From Edaphobacter sp. 4G125 (GTDB lineage: Bacteria; Acidobacteriota; Terriglobia; Terriglobales; Acidobacteriaceae): a DNA stretch of 64,000 nt. The stretch lies in assembly GCF_014274685.1 (NCBI RefSeq), contig NZ_CP060393.1, positions 4,027,501-4,091,500 of the forward strand, in the 5' to 3' direction. A program made the translations under genes and the position numbers. The notes under the pieces were generated by a model that was not told the DNA's origin, ran no database searches, and worked only from the letters and a program-made list of their open reading frames with translations. This document shows, one piece after another, positions 31,973 through 40,606 of the stretch; the stretch's first letter is position 1, and the number at the start of each line of letters is the position of its first letter.

Positions 31973-34636
31973 ATGTCAGGGCATCCTTATAAGTACACCG
32001 ATCGCGAGCTGATCCACCGCATCGAGCGCTCTGCCGGACAGCGCGCCGGCTACAAGCAACTCATCCGCGAGCTTGGACTTGGAGGCGGACGCGAACGCCG
32101 CCTCCTTCTTGAACAACTCGCCCGCATCACTGCCCGCGGTGCTCTGGTCAAGATTGACCACGATCACTGGAGTCTCCCTTCCGCCGCACCGGCCAAGACT
32201 GCGCGTCCTCAGCGGACCACCGTGGCTGAGCAGCATCCAACTCGCGATCGTCTCGTCGCCGGGCGCATCGACATGCACCGCGACGGCTACGCCTTCGTCC
32301 GACCCAACGGTAGCGGCGATCGCGAACAGGATCTCTTCATCCCGCCCAATGAACTCAACGGAGCCATGCAGGGCGACGAGGTGCTCGTCGATGAAGCTCC
32401 GCGCGATCGCGAAGGACGGCGATCCGGACGCGTCGCTCGTGTACTCACGCGACGCAACCCGACGGTCGTCGGCATCTTCCACTATGCCCGCTCGCACCGG
32501 CGCAGCCCGTGGGAAGACCTCCCTCTGGCCAAGGGAAACTATGTCACTCCATTCGACGAACGGATGACGCAACCGATCCTTATCGTCGAAGGCGACGAGA
32601 TCGTTGCAGAATCTGCCGCGACACCGCACCGTGTCCTCGGCGAAGAAGCGCAAGAACAGAAGCGCCTCTGGACCGCCGCCGAAAATCCAAATACTCCGCT
32701 CGAGGGACTCGCCGTCGATGTCGAGATCACCGGTTTTCCATCGCTAGGTCGCCCAGCGCGAGGACGCGTTATCGAGGTACTTGGTCCGCCCGACGCATTC
32801 GGGGTCGATGTCGAAATCGTCATCCGCAAGCATCATCTCCCGCATACGTTTCCAACGAACGTTCTCGCAGAAGCCGCAGACTCAGCGAAGCAGACAGTAG
32901 ATGCGCTCGACGCCGATGAAATCGCACGACGCCGCGACTTCCGTGGACTCCCTATCGTCACCATCGATGGCGAAACCGCACGCGACTTCGACGACGCCGT
33001 CTATGTCGAGCCGTTGCCGAATGGAAACTGGCAACTCCAGGTCCACATCGCGGACGTCAGCTACTACGTTCGGCCTGGAACAGCACTCGACCTCGAAGCT
33101 CGACTGCGCGGAACCTCGGTTTACTTTCCCGACCGAGCCATCCCGATGCTTCCCAACGAGCTTTCGAGCGGAATGTGCAGCCTCCGGCCCGACGAAGACC
33201 GCCTGGTGCAGAGTTGCCTGATGGAGATCGATACTCGAGGTGAGGTCGTCGGCTTCGAGGTCTGCGAAGGAATCATCCGCAGCGCGCGGCGAATGACTTA
33301 CACGCAGGTGCAGGCGATCATCGATGGCGACCAGGAGATACGTTCGCAGTTTGCAGAGCTTACTCCAGAGTTCGAGCGTATGCACGAGCTTGCCCTCAAA
33401 CTCAACGCCAAACGCAAGCATCGAGGCTCACTCGACTTCGATTTGCCCGAGCCGGTTGTGCTGTTCGACCCTGACGGGAACATGCAGTCCATCGTTCGCT
33501 CCGAGCGCGGCTGGTCGCACCGATTGATCGAAGAGTTCATGCTTGCTGCCAACGAGTGCGTCGCTCACTGGATCGAGGCACAGGGGATCCCGGGAATCTA
33601 CCGCATCCACGAGACACCCGATCCGAAGCGCATCGTTGAATTCGAAGAAACGGCAGCGCAGTTCGGTTACACGCTTGGCTTCAGCAACCTTCCGGTCAAA
33701 CGCGTGACCACACGCGGAGATCGTCGCGACACACGCAATTCGGGCCGTCGCACTCAGACACACGAGATTCCCGATGCGATTCCCGTCACGCCGCAGATGT
33801 ATCAACGTCTGACAGCAAAGATTCAGGGCAAGCCGGAGGAACGCATCCTCTCCTACCTGATGCTGCGCTCACTCAAACAGGCACGCTATAGCGAGACGAA
33901 CGTCGGTCACTTCGCGCTCGCTTCGCCCAGCTACACGCACTTTACCTCGCCGATCCGCCGCTATCCGGACCTGATCGTGCACCGCCTGCTTCGTTACCTG
34001 CTGCAAGCAGGAGCGAACCCGAACGGCTTCGCGATCCCCAGCACCGAACCGCAACCCTGGGGTGAAAATGCGATAGCTCGGCCCAATATGAAGCAAAAAG
34101 GGGAGCATGAAGGACCGCTCCCCGAGGACGAGCTAAACGCCATCGCTGCCGAGTCCAGCCAGGCCGAACGACGCGCCGACGACGCAGAACGCGAGCTGAT
34201 CGAGTGGAAGAAGATTCGCTTCATGCAGGATCGCGTAGGCGAAGACTTCAGGGGCATCATCCTCTCCTGCACGAAGTACGGCTTCTTCGTTGAGCTGGAT
34301 GAGCTATTCATCGAAGGCATGGTTCCTATCGCCAGCCTGCAGGACGATCGTTACTTCTTCCGCGACACCGATCGAACGATTGTTGGCGGACGCAATGGCC
34401 GCGTCTTCAAGATCGGAGACAGGGTTCACGTCCTTCTGGACCGCATCGACCGCCAGCAGCAACGGCTGCAATTCGCCCTGATGCCTTCGGAATATGAGGC
34501 CACCGGCTCCTCGCGCTCCTTGCGAAAATCCAATAAGGGGCCAAAAGAGTACGGTGAGGCGCTAACGAAGAAAGGCAAGAAAAAGGCGAAACCCAGGAAG
34601 ATCAAAAATCGAAACGCAAAGGGTCGGCGACGGTAG
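31973..34636 (+). CDS. rnr: Ribonuclease R
   Basis: An 887-residue 3'-to-5' exoribonuclease of the RNase II/RNB family that degrades structured RNA and acts in RNA quality control. An N-terminal winged helix (about 1-75) is followed by two cold-shock OB domains (about 95-290). The RNB catalytic domain (about 325-690) has GETARDFDDAVYVE near residue 337, whose Asp cluster binds the two magnesium ions. An S1 domain (about 750-835, GIILSCTKYGFFVELDELF) precedes a very basic C-terminal tail rich in Lys and Arg. An insert of polar residues around 580-610 lies within the RNB region. All domains are complete. Confidence 0.96.
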   Translation: MSGHPYKYTDRELIHRIERSAGQRAGYKQLIRELGLGGGRERRLLLEQLARITARGALVKIDHDHWSLPSAAPAKTARPQRTTVAEQHPTRDRLVAGRIDMHRDGYAFVRPNGSGDREQDLFIPPNELNGAMQGDEVLVDEAPRDREGRRSGRVARVLTRRNPTVVGIFHYARSHRRSPWEDLPLAKGNYVTPFDERMTQPILIVEGDEIVAESAATPHRVLGEEAQEQKRLWTAAENPNTPLEGLAVDVEITGFPSLGRPARGRVIEVLGPPDAFGVDVEIVIRKHHLPHTFPTNVLAEAADSAKQTVDALDADEIARRRDFRGLPIVTIDGETARDFDDAVYVEPLPNGNWQLQVHIADVSYYVRPGTALDLEARLRGTSVYFPDRAIPMLPNELSSGMCSLRPDEDRLVQSCLMEIDTRGEVVGFEVCEGIIRSARRMTYTQVQAIIDGDQEIRSQFAELTPEFERMHELALKLNAKRKHRGSLDFDLPEPVVLFDPDGNMQSIVRSERGWSHRLIEEFMLAANECVAHWIEAQGIPGIYRIHETPDPKRIVEFEETAAQFGYTLGFSNLPVKRVTTRGDRRDTRNSGRRTQTHEIPDAIPVTPQMYQRLTAKIQGKPEERILSYLMLRSLKQARYSETNVGHFALASPSYTHFTSPIRRYPDLIVHRLLRYLLQAGANPNGFAIPSTEPQPWGENAIARPNMKQKGEHEGPLPEDELNAIAAESSQAERRADDAERELIEWKKIRFMQDRVGEDFRGIILSCTKYGFFVELDELFIEGMVPIASLQDDRYFFRDTDRTIVGGRNGRVFKIGDRVHVLLDRIDRQQQRLQFALMPSEYEATGSSRSLRKSNKGPKEYGEALTKKGKKKAKPRKIKNRNAKGRRR

Positions 34637-34709
34637 ACGGATCAGCCGTACCGAATGCTGAATGAAAAATCGTCGTAAAATAAGAACTCCGAAGGAGTTA
34701 TTTCGCACG

Positions 34710-34982
34710 ATGGCACATATGGTGTTTTGCACAAAGTACAAGGCCGAGATGGAAGGTCTGGACGAGCCGCCGTTTGATTCAGACTTTGGCCAGAAGATCT
34801 ACAAGAATGTCTCGAAGAAGGCTTGGGGCGAATGGGTGGAGCGTCAGAAGATGCTTTTGAATGAATATCGCTTGCAGCCCTGGACTCGTGAGGCCCAGGA
34901 GTTCCTGGTAGAGCAGATGAACGAGTTCTTCTTTGGTGAGGGTGGAGACCTCCCGAAAGAATATGTTCCTCCCACTGCCTAA
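34710..34982 (+). CDS. yggX: Fe(2+)-trafficking protein YggX (oxidative damage protection)
   Basis: A 90-residue protein of the YggX family. The conserved N-terminus MVFCTKYKAEMEGLD carries the single essential Cys, and the helical core reads GQKIYKNVSKKAWGEWVERQ then MLLNEYRLQ. In enteric bacteria YggX protects iron-sulfur clusters against oxidants. The ATG at 34710 fits the family start and has GAAGGAG 12 bases upstream; a frame opening at 34662 adds unlikely basic residues. It lies 73 bases after rnr on the same strand. Confidence 0.9.
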   Translation: MAHMVFCTKYKAEMEGLDEPPFDSDFGQKIYKNVSKKAWGEWVERQKMLLNEYRLQPWTREAQEFLVEQMNEFFFGEGGDLPKEYVPPTA

Positions 34983-35045
34983 TCGGCTCGTGTACACTTA
35001 AGAAATTGACCCCGCTGCTGTCCTCCTGGACAGCAGGCAAAGAGT

Positions 35046-35122
35046 CGGGACGTGGCTCAGCCTGGTAGAGCGCACCCTTGGGGTGGGTGAGGTCGCTAGT
35101 TCGAATCTAGTCGTCCCGACCA
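35046..35122 (+). tRNA. tRNA-Pro (anticodon GGG)
   Basis: A 77-base cloverleaf with acceptor CGGGACG / CGTCCCG, D arm GGCTCAGCCTGGTAGAGC, anticodon stem CACCC / GGGTG enclosing loop TTGGGGT (anticodon GGG), T stem GCTAG / CTAGT around TTCGAAT, and a genomically encoded CCA end. It reads proline codons CCC and CCT. Confidence 0.97.
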
Positions 35123-35204
35123 TTTATTTTCAACAATTTATCTTGACATAGCCAGCATGTGGATCTGTCGGCGGATTCGCTGTTTTCCAGTATTTGCCCC
35201 ACAA

Positions 35205-35231
35205 GAAAACGGCCTGCCGAGGCAGACCGTT
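35205..35231 (-). terminator. Terminator downstream of the PEP-CTERM gene
   Basis: Read on the minus strand, AACGGTCTGCC and GGCAGGCCGTT form an 11-bp stem (one G-T pair) followed by TTTTC. It begins 34 bases after the stop codon at 35265. Confidence 0.75.
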
Positions 35232-35264
35232 ACTTAACTATTTAAGGTTAAAGCTAGACCTAGC

Positions 35265-35882
35265 CTATGCAAGCCGTTTCCGAACCGAAGCGGCAACACC
35301 CACTATTCCGGTACCCAGAAGCAACAGCGACGAAGGCTCTGGAACCACCGACGGCTGTTCACCGATCAATGCGGTATAGCTTCCTGACGTAATATCGCTG
35401 AGATAGAGGGAGCCGTTGCTCGTTGGAGTCGTAACTGCATAGTAGTGAGGAAGGCCAGTCCCGGTCACAGGCCCCACACTATCAAACATGCTGATATTGC
35501 CAAATGCACTGCTCTGCAACACCACCAGGCCCAGACCCAGCGTATGGTCCGAAATACCAGCATTTGGGTAGCTGGAACGAGCCACAACGAAGGAGATATT
35601 GTCGGTTAGGCTATCCGATCCCACGCCCGAGACAGACACCGTGGTCGGCACATTCAATGCGCGATCTATCGTGCCACCGGTGAGCGTAGAGACAGTCGCG
35701 AGTGTGGTGTCAGTCGTAAAGGTGATGAGTTGATCTGTGAACGAGACCCCATTGAGAGATCCCGAACCGGTTACCGCGAACGTGTAGATTGCCGCTGTTG
35801 ACGGTGGCAGTGGGTCTGCATATACAAGAGGCGAAACGAAGAGAAGCGCAACTACAGACAACCAGGCAAAACGTGCAGGCAT
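35265..35882 (-). CDS. PEP-CTERM sorting-domain protein
   Basis: A 205-residue exported protein. A signal peptide (about 1-21, LSVVALLFVSPLVYA) is followed by Ser/Thr/Gly-rich beta sequence. The C-terminal exosortase signal is VPEPSSLLLLGTGIVGVA then a short Arg/Lys tail (about 181-205). Such proteins are cut and anchored or released by exosortase (EpsH/XrtA family), often in strains making extracellular polysaccharide; no exosortase gene is in this window. The start at 35882 was chosen for the signal peptide and a GAGGA site 7 bases upstream; an upstream in-frame ATG at 36011 would bury it. The passenger domain is unrecognised. Confidence 0.87.
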   Translation of the reverse strand: MPARFAWLSVVALLFVSPLVYADPLPPSTAAIYTFAVTGSGSLNGVSFTDQLITFTTDTTLATVSTLTGGTIDRALNVPTTVSVSGVGSDSLTDNISFVVARSSYPNAGISDHTLGLGLVVLQSSAFGNISMFDSVGPVTGTGLPHYYAVTTPTSNGSLYLSDITSGSYTALIGEQPSVVPEPSSLLLLGTGIVGVAASVRKRLA

Positions 35883-35962
35883 ATTATTTCCTCGATAAGA
35901 ATTAGATATGGATAGCAAACTATTTGAGATCACGTAGATCCCCGGCCAACTCCCTCGGAATG

Positions 35963-36622
35963 CTAATCGGGCTGAGCCGCTATGCGGAGATAGGGTTTCA
36001 GTGTCTTCCAACCACCTGGGAACATCGTTTTGGCATCATCACTCGAAACGGATGGGACGATGATGATGTCCTCCCCCTGCTTCCAGTTCGCCGGAGTGGA
36101 TACCTTGTGCTTCGCTGTCAGCTGCAGGGAGTCCAACACGCGCAGAATTTCATCAAAGTTTCGGCCCGTACCCATCGGGTAAGTCATCGTCATCTTGATC
36201 TTCTTGTCGGGACCGATCACGAAGACAGAACGTACCGTGGCGTTGGTCGCAGCGGTGCGACCTTCGCAAGTTCCTGTCTCTTCCGCCGGAAGCATGTCGT
36301 AAAGCTTGGCGACCGCGAGGTCCGTGTCCCCAATCATCGGGTAATTCACGCGGGCCCCTTGCGTCTCTTCGATGTCCACGGCCCACTTGCTGTGGTCTTC
36401 AATAGGGTCAACCGAAAGTCCGATCACCTTTGTATTGCGATTGGCAAACTCCTGCTCGATCCTGGCCACGTATCCCAGTTCGGTCGTGCATACCGGAGTG
36501 AAATCTTTGGGATGGGAGAAGAGCACGGCCCATTGGCCATCGAGCCATTCATGAAAATTAATTGCGCCCAGCGTCGTGTTTGCTGTGAAATTAGGCGCGG
36601 TATCGTTAAGTCGAAGCGACAT
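35963..36622 (-). CDS. 1-Cys peroxiredoxin (Prx6/AhpC-TSA family)
   Basis: A 219-residue thiol peroxidase reducing peroxides. The peroxidatic Cys45 sits in the conserved PKDFTPVCTTELG (PxxxT/SxxC motif at 38-45). The C-terminal extension (TPANWKQGEDIIIVPSVS) is typical of the Prx6 subgroup. A second Cys near residue 116 (TGTCEGR) is outside the usual resolving position. The start at 36622 gives the normal N-terminus MSLRLNDTAPNF. It is divergent from the winged-helix regulator at 36822. Confidence 0.93.
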   Translation of the reverse strand: MSLRLNDTAPNFTANTTLGAINFHEWLDGQWAVLFSHPKDFTPVCTTELGYVARIEQEFANRNTKVIGLSVDPIEDHSKWAVDIEETQGARVNYPMIGDTDLAVAKLYDMLPAEETGTCEGRTAATNATVRSVFVIGPDKKIKMTMTYPMGTGRNFDEILRVLDSLQLTAKHKVSTPANWKQGEDIIIVPSVSSDDAKTMFPGGWKTLKPYLRIAAQPD

Positions 36623-36821
36623 ACTGATCTCCTTGATTATTTGTCCGAGGGGTTGGGGAACTGAAGGAAATTTATCGGTAGCTTCAGGAAAAGGCCATAG
36701 AATCTGCCTAAAATCGATGTGAAATCGATATGACAATCTAAGCTATTCATTCTGCATTGCTAAACTACATTTCGGCGAGTTAGATGAGAGCAAAACCGGA
36801 CTCAAAATTTGTGATTACGAT
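36623..36821. promoter_or_regulatory. Divergent promoter region with a direct repeat
   Basis: The 199-base gap between the peroxiredoxin and regulator genes holds AAATCGAT twice, 11 bases apart (36711-36718 and 36722-36729). Direct repeats like this are typical binding sites of OmpR/CadC-type winged-helix proteins, and the adjacent gene encodes one. No further elements were seen. Confidence 0.35.
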
Positions 36822-39128
36822 ATGAACGACACTGCAAGAATTTTCCTGTTTGGCCCCTTCAGCTTTGATTTGGCCCAACAGGAGCTGCGCAGGCGTACAC
36901 GGCGCGTGCATCTCTCTGTCTCTCTCCTCAAGCTGCTCACGCTTTTTCTTACACGACACGGTGAACTGATTACACGCGAGGAGATTGCTCTCACACTTTG
37001 GGAGGACAGCAACACCATTGATGTTGTCACAGGGATCAACACGGCTGTGAGGCGGCTAAGAGCACAGCTGGACGACGATCCCGCTACACCCACCTATATT
37101 GAGACCGTGATCGGGCTCGGGTATCGGTTCATCGCGCCCGTGGAGGAGATTGAAGACTCGAGGAATACTGACCACGAACGTCCACCCGTCCAGGAAGTGG
37201 TCACGCTCGAGGAGGCAGATCTTAACACTGCTGCTCTCGTAGAAAGCCCGTCCGAATCAGGGGAGGACACATCGTGGAAAGCTCAACCCCCTTTACAGAC
37301 CGAACGCCATCGTTTCATGTCTCCGAGGATTCTTTTTGGTGTAGCGACTTTATTACTGTTGGCGCTGGGCGCTGCCGCCATGAGACATCGCTCAGCCAGG
37401 CTGGCTGCATCGCCAGGGGGGACATCTCATCTCAGTCCATCTCTGACTCAGATCACCTTCAATGATGAAGAGAACAGGATCACATCGGAAGCCATCTCTC
37501 CCGACGGACAATTAGTAGCCTATAGCGATCGTTATGGTATCTCGGTCCATAATTTGGGCGACGGTACAGATCACCTGCTCACCTCGCCGTCCTCCTTCCA
37601 GGCCAACCGGCTGGCCTGGCATCCCGGTAGAAATTGGTTGCTAGTTAGCGGCAGTAACCTGCTTAGTCACAGAAGTGAGGTCTGGGTTGTTTATTTGCAC
37701 GGAGAGGTACCACACCTGTTAGTCGACGATGCGGGATTGGCAGTTGCTAGCCCAGATGGCAACCACATTGCTTATACACGCGCAGGGAACAGCGAAATAT
37801 GGCTTGCCGATGAAGACGGAGAAAATGCTCATCTGTTAATCCCCAAAAGGAATAGAGACAGATTTACCTGTCTGCTTTGGTCACCTGAAGGGGATCGGTT
37901 GATCGACGACCGAGTAAGTGCAGCCAGTGATCCCTCCACAAATTCAGCCGGCGCCGATCCATCTCCACGATCAACATACGAGTCCGTGGATGTTCGCACT
38001 GGAAAACTGCTGAGCAAGCAGGAAAATATTCAGTTTGATTCTGGATTTCTGCTCAAGGACGGGCGCTTCTTCCACCCGGAAAAAACGGGAGATTTCGATG
38101 GCGCAAAGATCATGATGATCCCCACAGATCGGAGCACAGGGCAATTTCTTTCCCACCCGCAAGCCGTGAGCACCTCTCAGGTGCCAGATGTATGGGGGCC
38201 CCCAGGCGTCCTCTCAGCTTCCTCCAATGGAAATTGGATAGGGACTGTTTTGAGCAGTCGCACGAGCGACGTCTATGTAGCGGAGATTCATTGGCCTGGA
38301 CCCACACTAATAAAAGCGACGCGGCTGACTGATCACTCGAGGAATAACTATCCTCATACATGGACTCCCAATGGCGATGCGGTCTTATTTGATCGGAATG
38401 ATCGCAACGCCGTCATCGGTAAAGAGCGACTGGGAGAAGCCAAGATGGAGGTTGTGGCGCAACTGCCTAATATAGCGGCTATGGCTGAATTCAGCCCAGA
38501 CGGCAAGTGGATCCTCTTCACGGAATTTGCCGGATCGCCGAGTCATGCAGTCGGCATATTCAGTGTCCCTTCGGAAGGCGGAAAACCAACGCAACTCCAT
38601 ACGACGGGCACCATCGAAGAATTCCACTGCCCGACTTCCTCCAAGGGATCTTGTGTGATGCGAGAGACGAACGACAATCAAGAATCTGTGTTCTATGCCC
38701 TTGATCCCGTTCAAGGTATGCAACAGGAAGTTGCCCGCATCCCCTGGGAACCAAACATACTCGGTGATTGGTCCGTCTCTCCGGATGGAGCGATCGTAGC
38801 TATCGCAAATCACGACCCCGAAAATCCAGATATTCAATTAGTTCCTCTTTCACCTCATCGCTCAATACAGCCATCCACGATTCCAGTGCCTGGTTTTGGT
38901 GCCATGCGCGGAGTGACCTGGGCTTCCGATGCAAAGGGGTTCTTTGTGGAAACGAAGACAACGACCAGCTACAACCTTCTATACGTCAATCAAGCTGGAC
39001 ACGTCACGCTCCTGCGCCAAAGTCCTATTGCAATTTGGGGTGTCCCTTCGCGCGATGGCAAAAAGCTGGCCTTCCCCAGCCTGACTGTCACCAGCAATGT
39101 TTGGGCAGGCCGCACATCGCCCCCGTAA
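36822..39128 (+). CDS. CadC-like membrane regulator with WD40/TolB-type propeller
   Basis: A 768-residue protein. A DNA-binding winged helix of the OmpR/PhoB type occupies residues 5-105 (GPFSFDLAQQELRRR..., YIETVIGLGYRFIAPVE). After a polar linker one helix (about 168-186, ILFGVATLLLLALGAAAMRH) crosses the membrane. Residues 200-768 form a periplasmic propeller of WD40/PD40 repeats (ISPDGQLVAYSD, ASPDGNHIAYTR, FSPDGKWILFTE). The layout is that of CadC/ToxR one-component regulators, where a periplasmic sensor controls a membrane-tethered DNA-binding domain. The ligand is unknown. Such genes are numerous in Acidobacteria. Targets may include the divergent peroxiredoxin gene or the sugar genes downstream. 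Confidence 0.88.
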   Translation: MNDTARIFLFGPFSFDLAQQELRRRTRRVHLSVSLLKLLTLFLTRHGELITREEIALTLWEDSNTIDVVTGINTAVRRLRAQLDDDPATPTYIETVIGLGYRFIAPVEEIEDSRNTDHERPPVQEVVTLEEADLNTAALVESPSESGEDTSWKAQPPLQTERHRFMSPRILFGVATLLLLALGAAAMRHRSARLAASPGGTSHLSPSLTQITFNDEENRITSEAISPDGQLVAYSDRYGISVHNLGDGTDHLLTSPSSFQANRLAWHPGRNWLLVSGSNLLSHRSEVWVVYLHGEVPHLLVDDAGLAVASPDGNHIAYTRAGNSEIWLADEDGENAHLLIPKRNRDRFTCLLWSPEGDRLIDDRVSAASDPSTNSAGADPSPRSTYESVDVRTGKLLSKQENIQFDSGFLLKDGRFFHPEKTGDFDGAKIMMIPTDRSTGQFLSHPQAVSTSQVPDVWGPPGVLSASSNGNWIGTVLSSRTSDVYVAEIHWPGPTLIKATRLTDHSRNNYPHTWTPNGDAVLFDRNDRNAVIGKERLGEAKMEVVAQLPNIAAMAEFSPDGKWILFTEFAGSPSHAVGIFSVPSEGGKPTQLHTTGTIEEFHCPTSSKGSCVMRETNDNQESVFYALDPVQGMQQEVARIPWEPNILGDWSVSPDGAIVAIANHDPENPDIQLVPLSPHRSIQPSTIPVPGFGAMRGVTWASDAKGFFVETKTTTSYNLLYVNQAGHVTLLRQSPIAIWGVPSRDGKKLAFPSLTVTSNVWAGRTSPP

Positions 39129-39153
39129 GAAACTCGTCAGAAATACGACCACT

Positions 39154-40524
39154 TCACTTGATGGTGCCATTCGTCTCGATGATGGCGCTGGCAAGTGTTC
39201 CCCAGTCTTCTCCCGAATCACTAAGCAGCTTGAGCGCGACCCGATGGGCCTCCGAAGTAACGGGCAAGTTCGTATTGAGTTGAACTGGTTGTGCCGGGTC
39301 TACTGAAGCAAGTTCGTTGCGACTGATCTCAGCCCCTCCCGAGTTATAGACAACAGCAACAAGGCGGCCAGGAAAAAATACAGAGAAATCTCCCCGCAGG
39401 GTGATTCCTCCAAGCTGGGATGTCGCAGACAGAGCTGAAGTCACAACGCCTGGATCAGAGACCAGCTTCGGTTCCGATGCGATTGCAATCGGATGCCAAG
39501 TCGTGTCGAAGGCATAGCTTTCGCCTGGGGCAAGCGAGACAATAGGCGAATTAATTTCTGCCTCCATGTAGTAGGGCGTCGTATCCGGCGAGGCTCCCCT
39601 GATAGATGCAATCCCTTTCTTATCGAACTGAACGTGGGGTCCGTTCTTATAGAAAATAACCGTCGTCTTGCCGGGATAATCCGCGGATTTCGTAAAAGAG
39701 AAATGTTCAACCATGCCATACCGGCTGGTCTTGTCGACGATAGTAAGCCAACCCGCAGTGCTATCGAGCCAGACCTCATTGCCAAAGTAAGACCAATGAA
39801 GCCGAAAGAGATCGTCGTTCGTAGAGAAAGCGGGGTCTTCGGCAAGACCATAACGCACATGATAGCCATCGGGAAACGAAGAATTGGCACTGCGTGGTGT
39901 ATAGGCCCAGAAATCGTGATTGAAGTCTTCTGGATGAGCGGGGTCGGCAAGATCATATTGCGAAACAGATTGGATTGACCAGGTAATGGGATGCCGTGTC
40001 GCATTTTCCATCACGGCATGAAAGCGGATCTCTGGCGAATCCGCGCCTAACGTGATGGTGCGAACGATGCGCATACCAGTGATCTTGTCGGGCTGGCCGG
40101 TAAGACGAACTGTACAGCGTTCCCCCTGAGCGATCGTCTCGAAACGATATGGAAGATCATCGATAGCAGTGGACTGGATGACCCAGTGATGCTCATCCTG
40201 GCTGCCCTCGGGCATGGGCCAGACCTTGTCGCCACCATAGTTGATCCAGTCGCCCTTGGCCTCAGCAGGTGAGATGTATTTGCCCCGAAATTGCGGGTTC
40301 GAGAAGAGGTAGGAGTGGCCGTTGAATTCAACCTGCATCAGCCTGCCTCCGAGTTGCGGCACAAAGATCAATGTGACCCAATGATTGGCAACCGTCTGCG
40401 AATCCCATCCAAGATATCTACCGGGCTTGATCGAGCATGAGTTGGATTGAGCAGAAGATGCCAACACTGAAGGCGACAATAGGCCGAAGAGAAGCAAGAC
40501 AAAAACAGGACGAAGAAACTTCAT
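39154..40524 (-). CDS. Secreted DUF4380-type protein
   Basis: A 456-residue exported protein with signal peptide MKFLRPVFVLLLFGLLSPSV. The body resembles the galactose-mutarotase-like beta-sandwich used by aldose epimerases and by DUF4380: LGGRLMQVEFNGHSYLFSNP, WINYGGDKVWPMPEG, and WAGWLTIVDK-type strands. No function is established for this family. The start at 40524 has GGAGGG about 9 bases upstream and gives the signal peptide; the longer frame from 40677 would overlap the TonB-receptor gene. It follows that receptor gene by 82 bases on the same strand, which points to a role in the same carbohydrate pathway. Confidence 0.82.
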   Translation of the reverse strand: MKFLRPVFVLLLFGLLSPSVLASSAQSNSCSIKPGRYLGWDSQTVANHWVTLIFVPQLGGRLMQVEFNGHSYLFSNPQFRGKYISPAEAKGDWINYGGDKVWPMPEGSQDEHHWVIQSTAIDDLPYRFETIAQGERCTVRLTGQPDKITGMRIVRTITLGADSPEIRFHAVMENATRHPITWSIQSVSQYDLADPAHPEDFNHDFWAYTPRSANSSFPDGYHVRYGLAEDPAFSTNDDLFRLHWSYFGNEVWLDSTAGWLTIVDKTSRYGMVEHFSFTKSADYPGKTTVIFYKNGPHVQFDKKGIASIRGASPDTTPYYMEAEINSPIVSLAPGESYAFDTTWHPIAIASEPKLVSDPGVVTSALSATSQLGGITLRGDFSVFFPGRLVAVVYNSGGAEISRNELASVDPAQPVQLNTNLPVTSEAHRVALKLLSDSGEDWGTLASAIIETNGTIK

Positions 40525-40560
40525 GGATGCGATCCCTCCAAGAGGTTTGCAGATGATGCA

Positions 40561-40595
40561 ATGCCGGAAGCAGAGATGGATTCTGTCTCCGGCAT
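40561..40595 (-). terminator. Hairpin after the TonB-receptor gene
   Basis: ATGCCGGA and TCCGGCAT form inverted arms around a 19-base middle that can pair further (AGA/TCT). It lies 12 bases past the receptor stop codon on the minus strand. Without a T tract it may be a processing or partial-termination site between two genes. Confidence 0.4.
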
Positions 40596-40606
40596 CACAG
40601 GGTGAT

